Shown piece by piece: positions 54,612-64,000 of a stretch of 64,000 bases of DNA (positions are counted from its first letter, which is position 1; the number at the start of each line of letters is the position of its first letter). The notes beneath the pieces are model-generated. The model worked only from the letters and a program-made list of their open reading frames with translations. It did not search any database and was not told the origin of the DNA. Source of the DNA: Streptomyces odontomachi (GTDB lineage Bacteria > Actinomycetota > Actinomycetes > Streptomycetales > Streptomycetaceae); NCBI RefSeq assembly GCF_024435355.1, contig NZ_JAMJWG010000003.1, positions 434,001-498,000 of the forward strand. Direction: 5' to 3'. The position numbers were made by a program, and so were the translations under genes.

Positions 54612-55958
54612 TCACTTCTTGGACGGGTGCTTGGGCCGCTGGCCCTTGCGCTGTCCGGACTTGGCTTGGCGTGCATTACCGGACGACGCGCGGCTCCGAG
54701 CCGGCTGGGCCGGGGTCTTGGCATCCTTCGACGCATCCTGCTTGCCGCCCGACGGCGTCTCCTTGCTGAGCGACGGCTTGTCGCCCTCCGTACCGTCCTC
54801 AGGCTTGGCGCCGCCCCCCGGCTTCCCGGTTCCCTGGCTCTGCTGGGAGCCACCGGACTGCCGCTGGGCCTTGGACTGACGCTTGGGCTGCTGGCGCCGC
54901 GGGGCGGCACCGGCGCCCCCCGTGCCGGTGTCACCGGTGGTCTCCGCCTCGTCCGTGTCCTGCACGCTCGCGCTGGGCACCACGTTGCCGCTGAGCTGAG
55001 CGGCGAGGCCCGCCTTGGTCAGGCCGTTGATGAACTTGCGCTCGTACTCGTTACGGTCGCGGCCCTTGGCGACGATGGCCTTGACGATGGCGCGCTCACG
55101 GCGGTTACGGGTCTTGCCGTGGGTCGTGACGTGCTTGGCCAGTCGCTCCAGGTAGGAGGCCTGGGCCTTGGAACCCGGGGTCGGGTTGTTGCGGATCACA
55201 TACATCTGCTGACCCATGGTCCACACGTTGGTGGTCAGCCAGTAGACGAGGACACCGACCGGGAAGTTGATACCGAAGACGGCGAACATCACCGGGAAGA
55301 CGTACATCAGCATCTTCTGCTGCTGCATGAACGGCGTCTTCACCGTCATGTCCACGTTCTTCGTCATCAGCTGGCGCTGCGTGTAGAACTGCGAGAAGGA
55401 CATCAGCACGATCATGACCGCGGTCACGATGCGTACGTCGGTGAGCGTGGCTCCCAGAGCCGCGACCTTGTCCGGGCTGTCCATGAACTTCGCAGCCAGC
55501 GGGGCACCGAAGATGTGCGCCTTCTGGGCGCTCTCCAGCAGCGGCTGGTCGATGACGCCGATGGTCTTGCCCGACGCGATGCCACTGAGCACGTGGTACA
55601 GGGCGAAGAAGAACGGTGACTGCGCCAGGATCGGAAGACACGAGGAGAGCGGGTTGGTGCCCGTCTCCTTGTAGAGCTTCATCATCTCTTCGGACTGGCG
55701 CTGCTTGTCGCTCTTGTAGCGCTCCTGGATCTTCTTCATCTCAGGCTGGAGCGTCTGCATGGCGCGCGTCGCCTTGATCTGCTTCACGAAGAGCGGGATC
55801 AGGCAGATACGGATCAAGACCACCAGGGACACGATGGACAGGCCCCAGGCCAGGCCCGTGTCGTCGCCGAAGATCGCGCCGAACAACGTGTGGAACTGGA
55901 CGATCACCCAGGAGACGGGTGTCGTGATGAAGCTGAACAGACTGGCAATCGTGTCCAC
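54612..55958 (-). CDS. yidC: Membrane protein insertase YidC
   Basis: 448 residues, GTG start at 55958 (GGAG 8 bases before). YidC inserts and folds membrane proteins, alone or with SecYEG. The five-helix core of the short, Oxa1-type form is present, starting [20 protein letters not shown] and [25 protein letters not shown], whose Arg in the groove is retained. The C-terminus is a long Gln/Gly/Arg-rich cytoplasmic tail of about 150 residues, typical of Streptomyces and likely to bind the ribosome. There is no large periplasmic domain. It lies 3 bases after yidD. Confidence 0.96.
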   Translation of the reverse strand: MDTIASLFSFITTPVSWVIVQFHTLFGAIFGDDTGLAWGLSIVSLVVLIRICLIPLFVKQIKATRAMQTLQPEMKKIQERYKSDKQRQSEEMMKLYKETGTNPLSSCLPILAQSPFFFALYHVLSGIASGKTIGVIDQPLLESAQKAHIFGAPLAAKFMDSPDKVAALGATLTDVRIVTAVMIVLMSFSQFYTQRQLMTKNVDMTVKTPFMQQQKMLMYVFPVMFAVFGINFPVGVLVYWLTTNVWTMGQQMYVIRNNPTPGSKAQASYLERLAKHVTTHGKTRNRRERAIVKAIVAKGRDRNEYERKFINGLTKAGLAAQLSGNVVPSASVQDTDEAETTGDTGTGGAGAAPRRQQPKRQSKAQRQSGGSQQSQGTGKPGGGAKPEDGTEGDKPSLSKETPSGGKQDASKDAKTPAQPARSRASSGNARQAKSGQRKGQRPKHPSKK

Positions 55959-55961
55959 TAA

Positions 55962-56321
55962 TCAGGCTCCTTGAGCATGGGTCGGGGTCTCGGCGACCGG
56001 GCCCTGGGACTCAGTGGAGAGGTCCCTGGAAGGCTCGCCGGCGGCGGGAGGCCCGCCCTTGCGCGCACGCCAGGCGTCACGCAGCATTTCGTGCCACCGG
56101 GGCCGCTTGCGTGGCGGGACGTGATCCACGCCACCGAGCGACCACGGATTGCACCGCAGAATGCGCCAGGCTGTGAGCGCCGTGCCCTTGATCGCGCCGT
56201 GCCGGTCGATGGCCTCGTAGCCGTAGTGGGAGCACGACGGGTAGTACTTGCAGACCGGACCCAGTAGCGGGCTTATGGTCCACTGATACAGCTTGATCAG
56301 GGCAAGCAGTGGGTATTTCAT
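55962..56321 (-). CDS. yidD: Membrane protein insertion efficiency factor YidD
   Basis: 119 residues, ATG start that overlaps the rnpA stop (ATGA). It is a short amphipathic membrane-associated protein with the DUF37 signature: [35 protein letters not shown] and [16 protein letters not shown], with three conserved cysteines. The C-terminus beyond residue 80 is basic and variable. It helps YidC-dependent insertion. Confidence 0.95.
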   Translation of the reverse strand: MKYPLLALIKLYQWTISPLLGPVCKYYPSCSHYGYEAIDRHGAIKGTALTAWRILRCNPWSLGGVDHVPPRKRPRWHEMLRDAWRARKGGPPAAGEPSRDLSTESQGPVAETPTHAQGA

Positions 56322-56689
56322 CGCGCACCCCCTCTCAGCAGTCGCTGAAGAGCGGCGTCAAGGTCTTCGGCCAGCTGTGCGTGATCGGCATCACCCGATC
56401 CAGGCAGCGCTCGTACGACTACCAGGCTACCGGGCGGAAAAAGTGTCAATCGGTCTCGCATGAGATGACGCAGCCTGCGCTTGACCTTGTTCCGTACAAC
56501 CGCAGACCCGATCGCCTTGCTCACGACGAAACCCGCACGCGTCGGGGAAACGACTTCCCCGGGCGCGTGCGGGTCCGTGACACCGCTGCAGAGGTGTACG
56601 ACGAGGAGTGGGCGTCCGGCCCGGCGTCCCCGGCGTACCGCGGTCGCGAAGTCCTCGCGCCGCCTCAGCCGATGCTCGGTAGGCAGCAC
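56318..56689 (-). CDS. rnpA: Ribonuclease P protein component
   Basis: 123 residues, GTG start. RnpA assists the RNase P RNA in processing tRNA 5' ends. The N-terminus is [22 protein letters not shown]; the RNR motif is [20 protein letters not shown], and [21 protein letters not shown] is the family signature. It follows rpmH at 29 bases and precedes yidD with overlap, the classic arrangement. Confidence 0.97.
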   Translation of the reverse strand: MLPTEHRLRRREDFATAVRRGRRAGRPLLVVHLCSGVTDPHAPGEVVSPTRAGFVVSKAIGSAVVRNKVKRRLRHLMRDRLTLFPPGSLVVVRALPGSGDADHAQLAEDLDAALQRLLRGGAR

Positions 56690-56718
56690 GACGTCATCGG
56701 CCTCAAGGTCGTAACGGC

Positions 56719-56856
56719 TCAGGCCGACAGGCGGGCGCGACCCTTGCTGCGGCGGGACGCGAGAATCGCGCGGCCGGCACGGGTGCGCATACGCAGCCGG
56801 AAGCCGTGGGTCTTCGCGCGACGACGGTTGTTCGGCTGGAAGGTGCGCTTGCTCAC
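56719..56856 (-). CDS. rpmH: 50S ribosomal protein L34
   Basis: 45 residues, GTG start at 56856, stop complement at 56719-56721. The protein is [20 protein letters not shown] and continues with [20 protein letters not shown], then ARLSA, a complete and standard L34. It is the first gene of the rpmH-rnpA-yidD-yidC-khpB cluster and is divergent from dnaA. Confidence 0.98.
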   Translation of the reverse strand: MSKRTFQPNNRRRAKTHGFRLRMRTRAGRAILASRRSKGRARLSA

Positions 56857-57314
56857 TCGGGGGCTCCAGAAATGATGTCGGTGGATGGCGGGTTTCGCCT
56901 GGCTGTCACCGTGCGCCCACGAGGTGCTCGCTTACGCCCGAGTGCACCGCTTCTCGGTCACTCAGCGTGACCCTTGCCTTCGAAGGCAGGCGGCAGCAGC
57001 CATAGACAAACCCGACCTCGACACGGTACGCGGGCCCGCAGCATTCGGTCAAACCAGCGAGCCGAGTCGGGACGCCGCCCGAGCTTGAGGGAGACTGAGA
57101 GACACTATGCACAGGCTGTGGACAACGACTTGAACCACACCGGCGCCCTGACTACCGTGGCTGGACTGTCGATTCGTCCGTTCTGATCACCGCATCGTTC
57201 GTTCTGCTGCCCGTCAAGATCCCTCCGGTTCGAGTCGTTCCGAACCCTTCAAGATTTTCTTCCGACCCGTCCCAGGAACCACACCTTCGTGGGACCAGCG
57301 AGAGAGCGTGCCCT
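56857..57314. promoter_or_regulatory. rpmH / dnaA divergent promoter region with a DnaA box
   Basis: No gene is supported in these 458 bases. TGTGGACAA at 57117-57125 is the complement of the perfect box TTGTCCACA, about 190 bases upstream of the dnaA start. CTATGCACA at 57105-57113 is a weak neighbour. Autoregulation of dnaA by boxes in its promoter is established in S. lividans/coelicolor, so this is the likely site. Confidence 0.75.
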
Positions 57315-59462
57315 GTGGCTGATGTACCTGCTGATCTTGCCGCAGTGTGGCCACGAGTGCTGGAGCAGTTGCTCGGAGACGGACAGGGCCATCGGGAACA
57401 GAGCGTCGAGGCGAAGGACGAGCACTGGATCAGGCGCTGCCAGCCGCTGGCTCTGGTGGCGGACACGGCGCTGCTCGCCGTGCCGAACGAGTTCGCAAAG
57501 GGCGTCCTGGAGGGCAGGCTCGCCCCGGTCGTCAGCGAAACCCTGAGCCGGGAGTGCGGGCGGCCCATCCGCATCGCCATCACCGTGGACGACTCCGCGG
57601 CCAACGAGCCGGCGAGCGCGCCGTTGCCCGCCCCACAGCCACCGGGCCTGCCGCACCAGCGATACGACCAGACCTTCCTTCCCCCTGCCCGCACCGGCCC
57701 GCACCACGACGACCAGACCCAGACCGGTGTGGATCAGCTCCCCCCTGCCCACCCGGACCAGCTCCCCACGGCCCGTCCCGCGTATCCGGACTACGAGCAC
57801 GACCGTCCCACGCCCGGTTCCTGGCCGCGGTCCGGCGACGACTACGGCTGGCAGCAGCCGCGCCTCGGCTTCCCGGAGCGTGATCCGTACGCGACACCGC
57901 AGCCGTCCCCCGAGCACCCCGGCTACGAGTCCGGCCGACCCGGGTACGACAACGAACGCCCCGGGTACGACAGCGAGCGTCCCGGCTACGACGGGGAGCG
58001 ACCTGGCTACGACGGCGAACGGTCCGGCTACGACACCGAACGTTCCCGGTACGACGGGGAGCGCCCCGGCTTCGACGCGGACCACCGACCGTACGAACAG
58101 CAGCGAGCCGACTACGAACCGCCGCGTCCGGACTACGAGCAACGCTCGGAGTACGGACGCCGCCCCGAGCACACCGAGCCACCGTCCTCCGGACGGCACA
58201 GCCGCCCGGGCGGCGCGGTCGGTCCCGGCGGTCCCGGCGGGTCGAGCGGACCTGGTGGTCCCGGTCCCGGTGGCATGCCGGGTTCCGGCGGAGCGCCGGG
58301 CGGCGGCAGCGGAGTACGCGGCATGCCCGGCGGTCCCGGCGGCCACGGGGGTCCGCCGCTTCCCGCGCCCAGCGGCGCACCCGGCCCGCTCGCCGCGCAA
58401 CCCGCGCCCGCGACGGGTCCCGGCGAGCCGACCGCGCGACTGAACCCCAAGTACCTCTTCGACACCTTCGTCATCGGGGCGTCCAACCGGTTCGCGCACG
58501 CCGCCGCGGTGGCCGTCGCCGAGGCGCCCGCCAAGGCGTACAACCCGTTGTTCATCTACGGCGAGTCCGGCCTCGGCAAGACGCACCTGCTGCACGCCAT
58601 CGGGCACTACGCGCGCAGCCTGTACCCGGGCACCCGGGTGCGGTACGTCAGCTCGGAGGAGTTCACCAACGAGTTCATCAACTCGATCCGGGACGGCAAG
58701 GGCGACAGCTTCCGCAAGCGGTACCGGGAGATGGACATCCTGCTGGTCGACGACATCCAGTTCCTCGCGGACAAGGAGTCGACCCAGGAGGAGTTCTTCC
58801 ACACCTTCAACACGCTGCACAACGCCAACAAGCAGATCGTGCTCTCCTCGGACCGGCCGCCGAAGCAGCTGGTGACCCTGGAGGACCGGCTGCGCAACCG
58901 CTTCGAGTGGGGCCTGATCACCGACGTCCAGCCGCCCGAGCTGGAGACCCGGATCGCGATCCTGCGCAAGAAGGCGGTGCAGGAGCAGCTGAACGCGCCG
59001 CCCGAGGTCCTGGAATTCATCGCGTCCCGCATCTCGCGCAACATCCGCGAGTTGGAGGGCGCGCTGATCCGCGTCACCGCGTTCGCCTCGCTCAACCGGC
59101 AGCCCGTGGACCTCGGTCTCACCGAGATCGTCCTGAAGGACCTCATCCCGGGCGGGGAGGACGCTTCTCCGGACATCACGGCGCACGACATCATGGCGGC
59201 CACGGCGGACTACTTCGGCCTCACGGTGGAGGACCTGTGCGGGTCCTCACGCAGCCGGGTGCTGGTGACGGCGCGCCAGATCGCCATGTACCTCTGCCGT
59301 GAGCTCACCGATCTGTCACTGCCCAAGATCGGCGCGCAGTTCGGCGGCCGCGACCACACGACGGTCATGCACGCGGACCGCAAGATCCGCGCGCTGATGG
59401 CGGAGCGGCGCTCCATCTACAACCAGGTCACGGAGCTGACCAACCGCATCAAGAACGGCTGA
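57315..59462 (+). CDS. dnaA: Chromosomal replication initiator DnaA with an expanded linker
   Basis: 715 residues, GTG start. DnaA binds DnaA boxes and opens oriC. Domain I is residues 1-95 ([19 protein letters not shown]). Domain II is a very long low-complexity linker to about residue 375, with heptad repeats of the GYDxERP type from about 203 and a Gly/Pro tract from about 295. The AAA+ domain has Walker A at about 416-423 (GESGLGKT), Walker [15 protein letters not shown], and the sensor SSDRPPKQL. Domain IV ends with the DNA-binding signature [21 protein letters not shown] at about 677-696. S. coelicolor DnaA is 656 residues, so this one is longer by about 60, mostly in domain II. Confidence 0.97.
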   Translation: MADVPADLAAVWPRVLEQLLGDGQGHREQSVEAKDEHWIRRCQPLALVADTALLAVPNEFAKGVLEGRLAPVVSETLSRECGRPIRIAITVDDSAANEPASAPLPAPQPPGLPHQRYDQTFLPPARTGPHHDDQTQTGVDQLPPAHPDQLPTARPAYPDYEHDRPTPGSWPRSGDDYGWQQPRLGFPERDPYATPQPSPEHPGYESGRPGYDNERPGYDSERPGYDGERPGYDGERSGYDTERSRYDGERPGFDADHRPYEQQRADYEPPRPDYEQRSEYGRRPEHTEPPSSGRHSRPGGAVGPGGPGGSSGPGGPGPGGMPGSGGAPGGGSGVRGMPGGPGGHGGPPLPAPSGAPGPLAAQPAPATGPGEPTARLNPKYLFDTFVIGASNRFAHAAAVAVAEAPAKAYNPLFIYGESGLGKTHLLHAIGHYARSLYPGTRVRYVSSEEFTNEFINSIRDGKGDSFRKRYREMDILLVDDIQFLADKESTQEEFFHTFNTLHNANKQIVLSSDRPPKQLVTLEDRLRNRFEWGLITDVQPPELETRIAILRKKAVQEQLNAPPEVLEFIASRISRNIRELEGALIRVTAFASLNRQPVDLGLTEIVLKDLIPGGEDASPDITAHDIMAATADYFGLTVEDLCGSSRSRVLVTARQIAMYLCRELTDLSLPKIGAQFGGRDHTTVMHADRKIRALMAERRSIYNQVTELTNRIKNG
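57921..58083 (+). repeat. 21-bp (heptapeptide) tandem repeats in the dnaA linker
   Basis: Seven or eight tandem units encode [49 protein letters not shown] and GFDADHR, and degenerate units ([14 protein letters not shown]) continue for about 50 bases further. The frame is kept because each unit is 21 bases. Confidence 0.9.
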
Positions 59463-60583
59463 CACCCGGGGGCCGTAGCTCTCCGGCCTCCTCCGGCTTC
59501 GTTCCGCCTCTGTTTTCTTGCTTCACGGTGCCCCGTGCCGCGGTGCCCCGTGCCGCCGTGCAGCTCTGGCCCCGCGCCCCCGTGGCCCCGCGCCCGTGCC
59601 TCCCCGGCCGTCCCCTCCGCCTGCCACGCCCCCGTCCGGCGCCCCCTGACCGGGCGCCACCACACCGCGGGCGCCGCCCACGCCCCTCCCCGGCGCCCGT
59701 CCTCGGGTCCTCAGCCGTCCCCAAGTCCCCGGCGCGTGCGGCAGGGCTGTTCGATTTATCTACAGGTCACGGGTGTTCTCCACAGATTCGGCGACTTTCT
59801 TCCGTCCACATCCTGGGGACTGCGAAGTTATCCAGACGGTGTCCACAGATGCGCCTGTTGAAGATCTGTCGCAGCAGGTCAGCAGGCTGTGGATTGGTGG
59901 ACGACGGATCTCCACAGACTGTGGACGACGAGGTTGTCCCCACCCCTCTGCCGAGGGTTGTCCACCGGCGGCCCACAGGTGGAAGGCGGTTGTCCCCAGC
60001 TTCTCCCGCCTTCTCCACAGGGTTGTCCACTGTTCGGCAACAGAATGTGCGCCGTCACCGTGTCGAGTGAAAGGCGTCACATGGGGATGCCGGCATGGCC
60101 TGTGGGCAACGGGGGAAAACTTGGGGACACAGCTGGGGAGAAGTGGCCCCTGGCTGTGCATGGGGTGTGCACAACTTTTCCTCGTCCACAGAGAGCCCTG
60201 GTTGTCCACGGGCTCCACCCACAGGGGCAGTGGATAAAAAACGGCACCTGAGCTGCGAAAACGCGGTTATCCACGGTTTCCACAGGCCCTACTACTACCC
60301 CCACACTGTTAGAGCCAGGAATCCGTTTCGAAGTGGGTGCTGTGCACAACTCAGGGCGCACGGCCGCTGCGTGCGCCCCCTCCGCCTGATGCGACTTGAC
60401 CCGACGGGCCTCTACTGTCAGTGCAGTGCGTCAGACTGTTCCCCGGTGTCCTTCCCCGCACGGGGGCCGGTGACACAGAGCAGACGATGCACAGCGACCA
60501 GACATCACACGCCGGCACGGTGAGCGCCGGTGGAGCGAGAACGGCGGCGACAGGCGGCCGGCAACAGCGGGAGGCGGCTTACG
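59463..60583. other. Chromosomal replication origin oriC
   Basis: The intergenic region between dnaA and dnaN holds about 20 DnaA boxes of the (T/C)T(G/A)TCCACA type from 59756 to 60285. Examples on the plus strand are TTATCTACA 59756, TTCTCCACA 59776 and 60011, CCGTCCACA 59802, TTATCCAGA 59828, ATCTCCACA 59908, TTGTCCCCA 59934 and 59990, TTGTCCACC 59958 and TTGTCCACT 60023. Later ones are TCGTCCACA 60182, TTGTCCACG 60202, TTATCCACG 60267 and GTTTCCACA 60277. On the minus strand: 59888, 59920, 60101, 60166 and 60229. A spacer of about 70 bases (60032-60100) splits them into two groups. The Streptomyces origin is known to have about 19 boxes in two groups. The part 59463-59755 holds only GTGCCCCGTGCCGC repeats near 59528. 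Confidence 0.95.
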
Positions 60584-61714
60584 GTGAAGATCCGGGTGGA
60601 ACGCGACGTACTCGCGGAGGCAGTGGCCTGGGCGGCCCGCAGCCTCCCGGCCCGTCCGCCGGCGCCCGTCCTCGCGGGCCTGCTCCTGAAGGCCGACGAC
60701 GGCGCCCTGAGCCTCTCCAGCTTCGACTACGAGGTCTCGGCGCGGGTCTCCGTCGAAGCCGAGGTCGAGGAGGAGGGCACGGTCCTCGTCTCCGGCCGGC
60801 TGCTGGCCGACATCGCCCGCAACCTGCCCAACAGGCCCGTGGAGATTTCCACAGACGGTGTACGGGCGAGCGTCGTCTGCGGCTCCTCCCGGTTCACCCT
60901 CCACACCCTGCCTGTGGAGGAGTACCCGACGCTGCCGCAGATGCCCTCGGCGACCGGCACCGTCCCCGGTGAGGTCTTCGCCGCCGCAGCCGACCAGGTG
61001 GCCATCGCCGCCGGCCGCGACGACACCCTCCCGGTGCTCACCGGCGTCCGGATCGAGATCGAGGGCGACAAGGTCACCCTGGCCTCCACCGACCGCTACC
61101 GCTTCGCCGTACGCGAGTTCCTGTGGAAGCCCGAGGAGCCGGAGGTCTCCGCGGTCGCCCTGGTGCCCGCCAAGACGCTCCAGGACACCGCCAAGGCGCT
61201 CACCAGCGGGGACAATGTCACCATCGCCCTGTCCGGGTCCGGAGCCGGCGAGGGCCTGATCGGTTTCGAGGGCGCCGGGCGGCGCACCACGACCCGGCTG
61301 CTCGAAGGCGACCTGCCGAAGTACCGCACCCTGTTCCCCACGGAGTTCAACTCCGTCGCCGTCATCGAGACCGACCCCTTCGTGGAGGCCGTCAAGCGTG
61401 TCGCGCTGGTGGCCGAGCGGAACACGCCGGTGCGGCTGAGCTTCGAGCAGGGCGTGCTCACCCTGGAAGCCGGGTCGAGCGACGATGCACAGGCTGTGGA
61501 AAGGGTCGACGCCCAGCTGGAGGGCGACGACATCTCGATCGCCTTCAACCCGACGTTCCTGCTGGACGGGCTCAAGGCGATCGACTCCCCGGTCGCCCAG
61601 CTGTCGTTCACCACCTCCACCAAGCCGGCGCTGCTGAGCGGCCGGCCCGCGGTGGACGCCGAGGCGGACGAGGCGTACAAGTACCTGATCATGCCGGTGC
61701 GGCTGTCGGGCTGA
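60584..61714 (+). CDS. dnaN: DNA polymerase III beta clamp
   Basis: 376 residues from the GTG at 60584, preceded by GGGAGG; the open frame upstream to 60530 is not supported. DnaN is the sliding clamp that tethers polymerase to DNA as a dimer with three repeats per chain. The start is VKIRVERDVLAEAVAWAARS, then LPTFTLHTLPVEEYPTLP-like middle sequence (here FTLHTLPVEEYPTLPQMP). The end is YKYLIMPVRL, the conserved C-terminus. It lies directly downstream of oriC, as in all Streptomyces. Confidence 0.97.
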   Translation: MKIRVERDVLAEAVAWAARSLPARPPAPVLAGLLLKADDGALSLSSFDYEVSARVSVEAEVEEEGTVLVSGRLLADIARNLPNRPVEISTDGVRASVVCGSSRFTLHTLPVEEYPTLPQMPSATGTVPGEVFAAAADQVAIAAGRDDTLPVLTGVRIEIEGDKVTLASTDRYRFAVREFLWKPEEPEVSAVALVPAKTLQDTAKALTSGDNVTIALSGSGAGEGLIGFEGAGRRTTTRLLEGDLPKYRTLFPTEFNSVAVIETDPFVEAVKRVALVAERNTPVRLSFEQGVLTLEAGSSDDAQAVERVDAQLEGDDISIAFNPTFLLDGLKAIDSPVAQLSFTTSTKPALLSGRPAVDAEADEAYKYLIMPVRLSG

Positions 61715-61927
61715 CGCTCAGTCGTCCGTCCGCCCTCTGAACCCCGTGGTTCCGGCTCCCTGCGCCCCCGCGAAAGCGGTCTTCACCCGCAGGGATGCCG
61801 GAACGACTGAGCGGCTGAGCCCACAGGTGTGCATGAGGCTCCCGGCGTACCCTCGTATCCGGGGTACGCATGTGCCGTACCGCGGTCACGTGCCGTCAAG
61901 ACACACCACGCTACTTAAGGATCACTG

Positions 61928-62803
61928 ATGGAGCTCGGTCTCGTCGGCCTCGGCAAAATGGGCGGCAACATGCGCGAGCGCATCCGCCTCGCCGGCCACA
62001 CCGTCATCGGCTACGACCGCAATCCGGACCTGGCTGACGTCGACAGCCTGCGGGAGCTGGTCGGCCGGCTGAAGGGCCCCCGGGTGGTGTGGGTGATGGT
62101 GCCGGCCGGAGCCGCCACCCAGGCCACCATCGACGAGCTGGGCGAGCTCCTGGAGCCCGGTGACGTCGTCGTGGACGGTGGGAACTCCCGGTGGACGGAC
62201 GACGAGAAGCACGCCGTGGAGCTGGGCCTCAAGCAGATCGGCTTCGTGGACTGCGGCGTCTCCGGCGGCGTCTGGGGTCTGGAGAACGGCTACGCGCTGA
62301 TGTACGGCGGCGCCAAGGAGCACGTCGAGAAGGTGCAGCCGATCTTCGACGCGCTGAAGCCGGAGGGCGAGTTCGGCGCGGTGCACGCCGGCAAGGTCGG
62401 CGCCGGCCACTTCGCCAAGATGGTCCACAACGGCATCGAGTACGCCATGATGCAGGCCTACGCCGAGGGCTGGGAGCTGCTGGAGGCGGTCCACTCGGTC
62501 ACCGACGTCCGGGAGGTCTTCCGCTCCTGGCAGTCCGGCACCGTGATCCGTTCCTGGCTGCTCGACCTCGCGGTCAACGCACTCGACGAGGACGAGCACC
62601 TCGACCAGCTCAAGGGTTATGCACAGGACTCCGGCGAGGGCCGGTGGACCGTGGAGGCCGCCATCGACAACGCGGTACCGCTGCCGACCATCACCGCCTC
62701 GCTCTTCGCCCGGTTCGGCTCCCGCCAGGACGACTCCCCGCAGATGAAGATGATCGCCGCGCTGCGCAACCAGTTCGGCGGTCACTCGGTCGAGAAGGCC
62801 TGA
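61928..62803 (+). CDS. gnd: 6-phosphogluconate dehydrogenase, decarboxylating (short form)
   Basis: 291 residues, ATG start. It converts 6-phosphogluconate into ribulose-5-phosphate and CO2, producing reduced nicotinamide cofactor, in the pentose phosphate pathway. The nucleotide motif is [20 protein letters not shown]. Substrate motifs are [20 protein letters not shown] and [20 protein letters not shown], with the catalytic Lys and the HNGIEY block. It is the short form of about 300 residues that lacks the C-terminal domain of the 470-residue enzymes; such forms are often NAD-dependent. It stands between dnaN and recF, a conserved Streptomyces position. The gaps 61715-61927 and 62804-62984 hold no gene I support. 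Confidence 0.95.
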   Translation: MELGLVGLGKMGGNMRERIRLAGHTVIGYDRNPDLADVDSLRELVGRLKGPRVVWVMVPAGAATQATIDELGELLEPGDVVVDGGNSRWTDDEKHAVELGLKQIGFVDCGVSGGVWGLENGYALMYGGAKEHVEKVQPIFDALKPEGEFGAVHAGKVGAGHFAKMVHNGIEYAMMQAYAEGWELLEAVHSVTDVREVFRSWQSGTVIRSWLLDLAVNALDEDEHLDQLKGYAQDSGEGRWTVEAAIDNAVPLPTITASLFARFGSRQDDSPQMKMIAALRNQFGGHSVEKA

Positions 62804-62984
62804 CCCGCCGCCACGCGCGGGCGCACCCCAGCACCCGGGCAGGCACCGGGCGCGCAGAGCCCACAGCAGGCGCCCGGCGCCGGGTGGCGCGGCCCCATCG
62901 CCCCGCTATCGCACCACCAGACACACCAGCACCACACGCCCCGCACGATCACACGGCAGCACCAGGGGAGGTAGGCGCCCGGCC

Positions 62985-64000
62985 ATGCACCTCACGCATC
63001 TGTCCCTCGCCGACTTCCGCTCGTACGCGCGGGTGGACGTCGTGCTGGAGCCCGGGGTCACGGCGTTCGTCGGGCCCAACGGGCAGGGCAAGACCAATCT
63101 CGTCGAGGCCGTGGGCTACCTGGCCACGCTCGGCAGCCACCGGGTCTCGTCGGACGCGCCCCTGGTGCGCATGGGCGCCGAGCGCGCCGTCATTCGAGCC
63201 GCCGTCAGCCAGGGCGAGCGCCGTCAGCTGATCGAACTCGAACTCAATCCGGGCAAGGCCAACCGCGCCCGCATCAATCGATCGTCGCAGGTCAAGCCGC
63301 GTGACGTGGTGGGTATCGTGCGGACCGTGCTGTTCGCGCCGGAGGACCTGGCGCTGGTCAAGGGCGACCCGGGCGAGCGCCGGCGCTTCCTCGACGAGCT
63401 GATCACGGCGCGTGCGCCGCGCATGGCGGGGGTGCGTGCCGACTACGACCGGGTGCTCAAGCAGCGCAACACCCTGCTCAAGTCCGCCGCGCTGGCCCGC
63501 CGGCACGGCGGCCGTTCCCTCGACCTGTCCACCCTGGACGTCTGGGACCAGCACCTGGCGCGTGCGGGCGCCGAGCTGCTGGCCCAGCGGCTCGCCCTGA
63601 TCTCCGCGCTCCAGCCGCTCGCCGACAAGGCGTACGAGCAGCTGGCGCCCGGCGGCGGCCCGGTCGGCCTGGAGTACAAGTCGTCGGCGCCCGGCGAGGG
63701 CCACACGCGCGACGAGTTGTTCGAGCAGCTCATGGGTGCCCTCACGGCCGCCCGCAAGCAGGAGATCGAACGCGGCGTGACGCTCGCCGGACCGCACCGC
63801 GACGACCTCGTGCTCCGGCTCGGCCGGCTGCCGGCGAAGGGGTACGCGAGCCACGGCGAGTCCTGGTCCTGTGCGTTGGCGCTGCGGCTGGCCTCGTACG
63901 ACCTGCTGCGCGCCGAGGACCCCTGGGGCCTGCAACCGATCCCCGGACTGACGGCGGACGCCGGCCCGGCGCCGGCCGCTCCTGCCGGCGACCCCGCATC
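62985..64000 (+). CDS. recF: DNA replication and repair protein RecF (3' end outside window)
   Basis: The frame starts at ATG 62985, behind GGGGAGG at 62964-62970, and is still open at the window edge (338 full codons). RecF is an SMC-like ATPase that loads RecA at gaps with RecO and RecR. The start [20 protein letters not shown] is typical, with Walker A G30-P-N-G-Q-G-K36-[25 protein letters not shown] and [36 protein letters not shown] (signature region, about residues 265-300) are family blocks. The Walker B part is expected just after the edge; a Pro/Ala-rich insert begins at about residue 315. Confidence 0.95.
   Translation, partial: MHLTHLSLADFRSYARVDVVLEPGVTAFVGPNGQGKTNLVEAVGYLATLGSHRVSSDAPLVRMGAERAVIRAAVSQGERRQLIELELNPGKANRARINRSSQVKPRDVVGIVRTVLFAPEDLALVKGDPGERRRFLDELITARAPRMAGVRADYDRVLKQRNTLLKSAALARRHGGRSLDLSTLDVWDQHLARAGAELLAQRLALISALQPLADKAYEQLAPGGGPVGLEYKSSAPGEGHTRDELFEQLMGALTAARKQEIERGVTLAGPHRDDLVLRLGRLPAKGYASHGESWSCALALRLASYDLLRAEDPWGLQPIPGLTADAGPAPAAPAGDPA

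Noticed and set aside
57249..59186. 645-residue minus-strand ORF over dnaA
   Set aside because: It is antisense to dnaA; its Val/Arg/Gly-rich sequence mirrors the repeat-rich linker.
59528..59740. Plus-strand ORFs of 100-180 residues downstream of dnaA
   Set aside because: They are Pro/Arg-rich, lie over oriC and would overlap DnaA boxes; no ribosome-binding site or conserved domain was seen.
62191..63231. Plus-strand ORF of 346 residues bridging gnd and recF
   Set aside because: It is in a different frame from gnd and recF, Arg/Gly-rich, and both real genes explain the sequence.

Overview
This window is the replication-origin region of a high-GC, linear-chromosome actinomycete, almost certainly a Streptomyces. 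The evidence is the order rpmH-dnaA-oriC-dnaN-gnd-recF, an oriC packed with TTGTCCACA-type DnaA boxes between dnaA and dnaN, parA/parB with many GTTTCACGTGAAAC parS sites, a dnaA with a very long variable linker, and trxBA behind a SigR-type promoter. Genes left of dnaA mostly run as conserved blocks away from the origin. No tRNA, rRNA, CRISPR array, prophage or transposase was recognised.

Layout. 1-2.8 kb: end of a metallophosphoesterase gene, an unknown two-helix membrane protein and a broken lipoprotein gene carrying a small palindromic repeat. 2.8-12.6 kb: thiC under a TPP riboswitch, a His-rich YibE/F-type membrane protein, small membrane proteins, a cupin, a tyrosine phosphatase, a PLP enzyme, a zinc-ribbon protein, Nudix and GNAT proteins. 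12.7-18.5 kb: an accessory-looking segment with a beta-lactamase-like hydrolase, two methyltransferases and a divergent TetR/flavin-monooxygenase pair with an operator. 18.5-25.3 kb: dnaB interrupted by an intein with class 3 marks, a MATE exporter, and the rpsF-ssb-rpsR-rplI operon. 25.6-45.9 kb: mainly cell-envelope genes (femX, an alanine-racemase-like gene, a membrane glycosyltransferase, a class A PBP, ino1, murJ and a pseudokinase) with the cca nucleotidyltransferase. 46.2-49.6 kb: ECF sigma factor, zinc anti-sigma factor, trxB, trxA. 50.6-57 kb: parAB, rsmG, khpB/jag, yidC, yidD, rnpA, rpmH. 57.3-64 kb: dnaA, oriC, dnaN, gnd and a truncated recF.

How the parts work together. DnaA acts at oriC and probably on its own promoter; DnaB, SSB, DnaN and RecF supply replication and repair. 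ParB loads on the ten perfect and one near-perfect parS sites found here, spread over about 42 kb, and ParA works with it to organise origins for segregation into spores. FemX, PBP, MurJ and the MurJ-adjacent pseudokinase belong to peptidoglycan precursor export and assembly. RpmH-RnpA-YidD-YidC-KhpB links ribosome, RNase P and membrane insertion.

The observations most worth a second look are the DnaB intein inserted in the ATP-binding loop with a decayed homing-endonuclease region, parS sites inside long perfect palindromes and inside coding sequences, the heptad-repeat expansion in the DnaA linker, an isolated DnaA-box cluster upstream of dnaB, strong candidate operators for the PadR and TetR regulators, and the alanine-racemase-like protein next to femX that seems to lack part of the catalytic apparatus.
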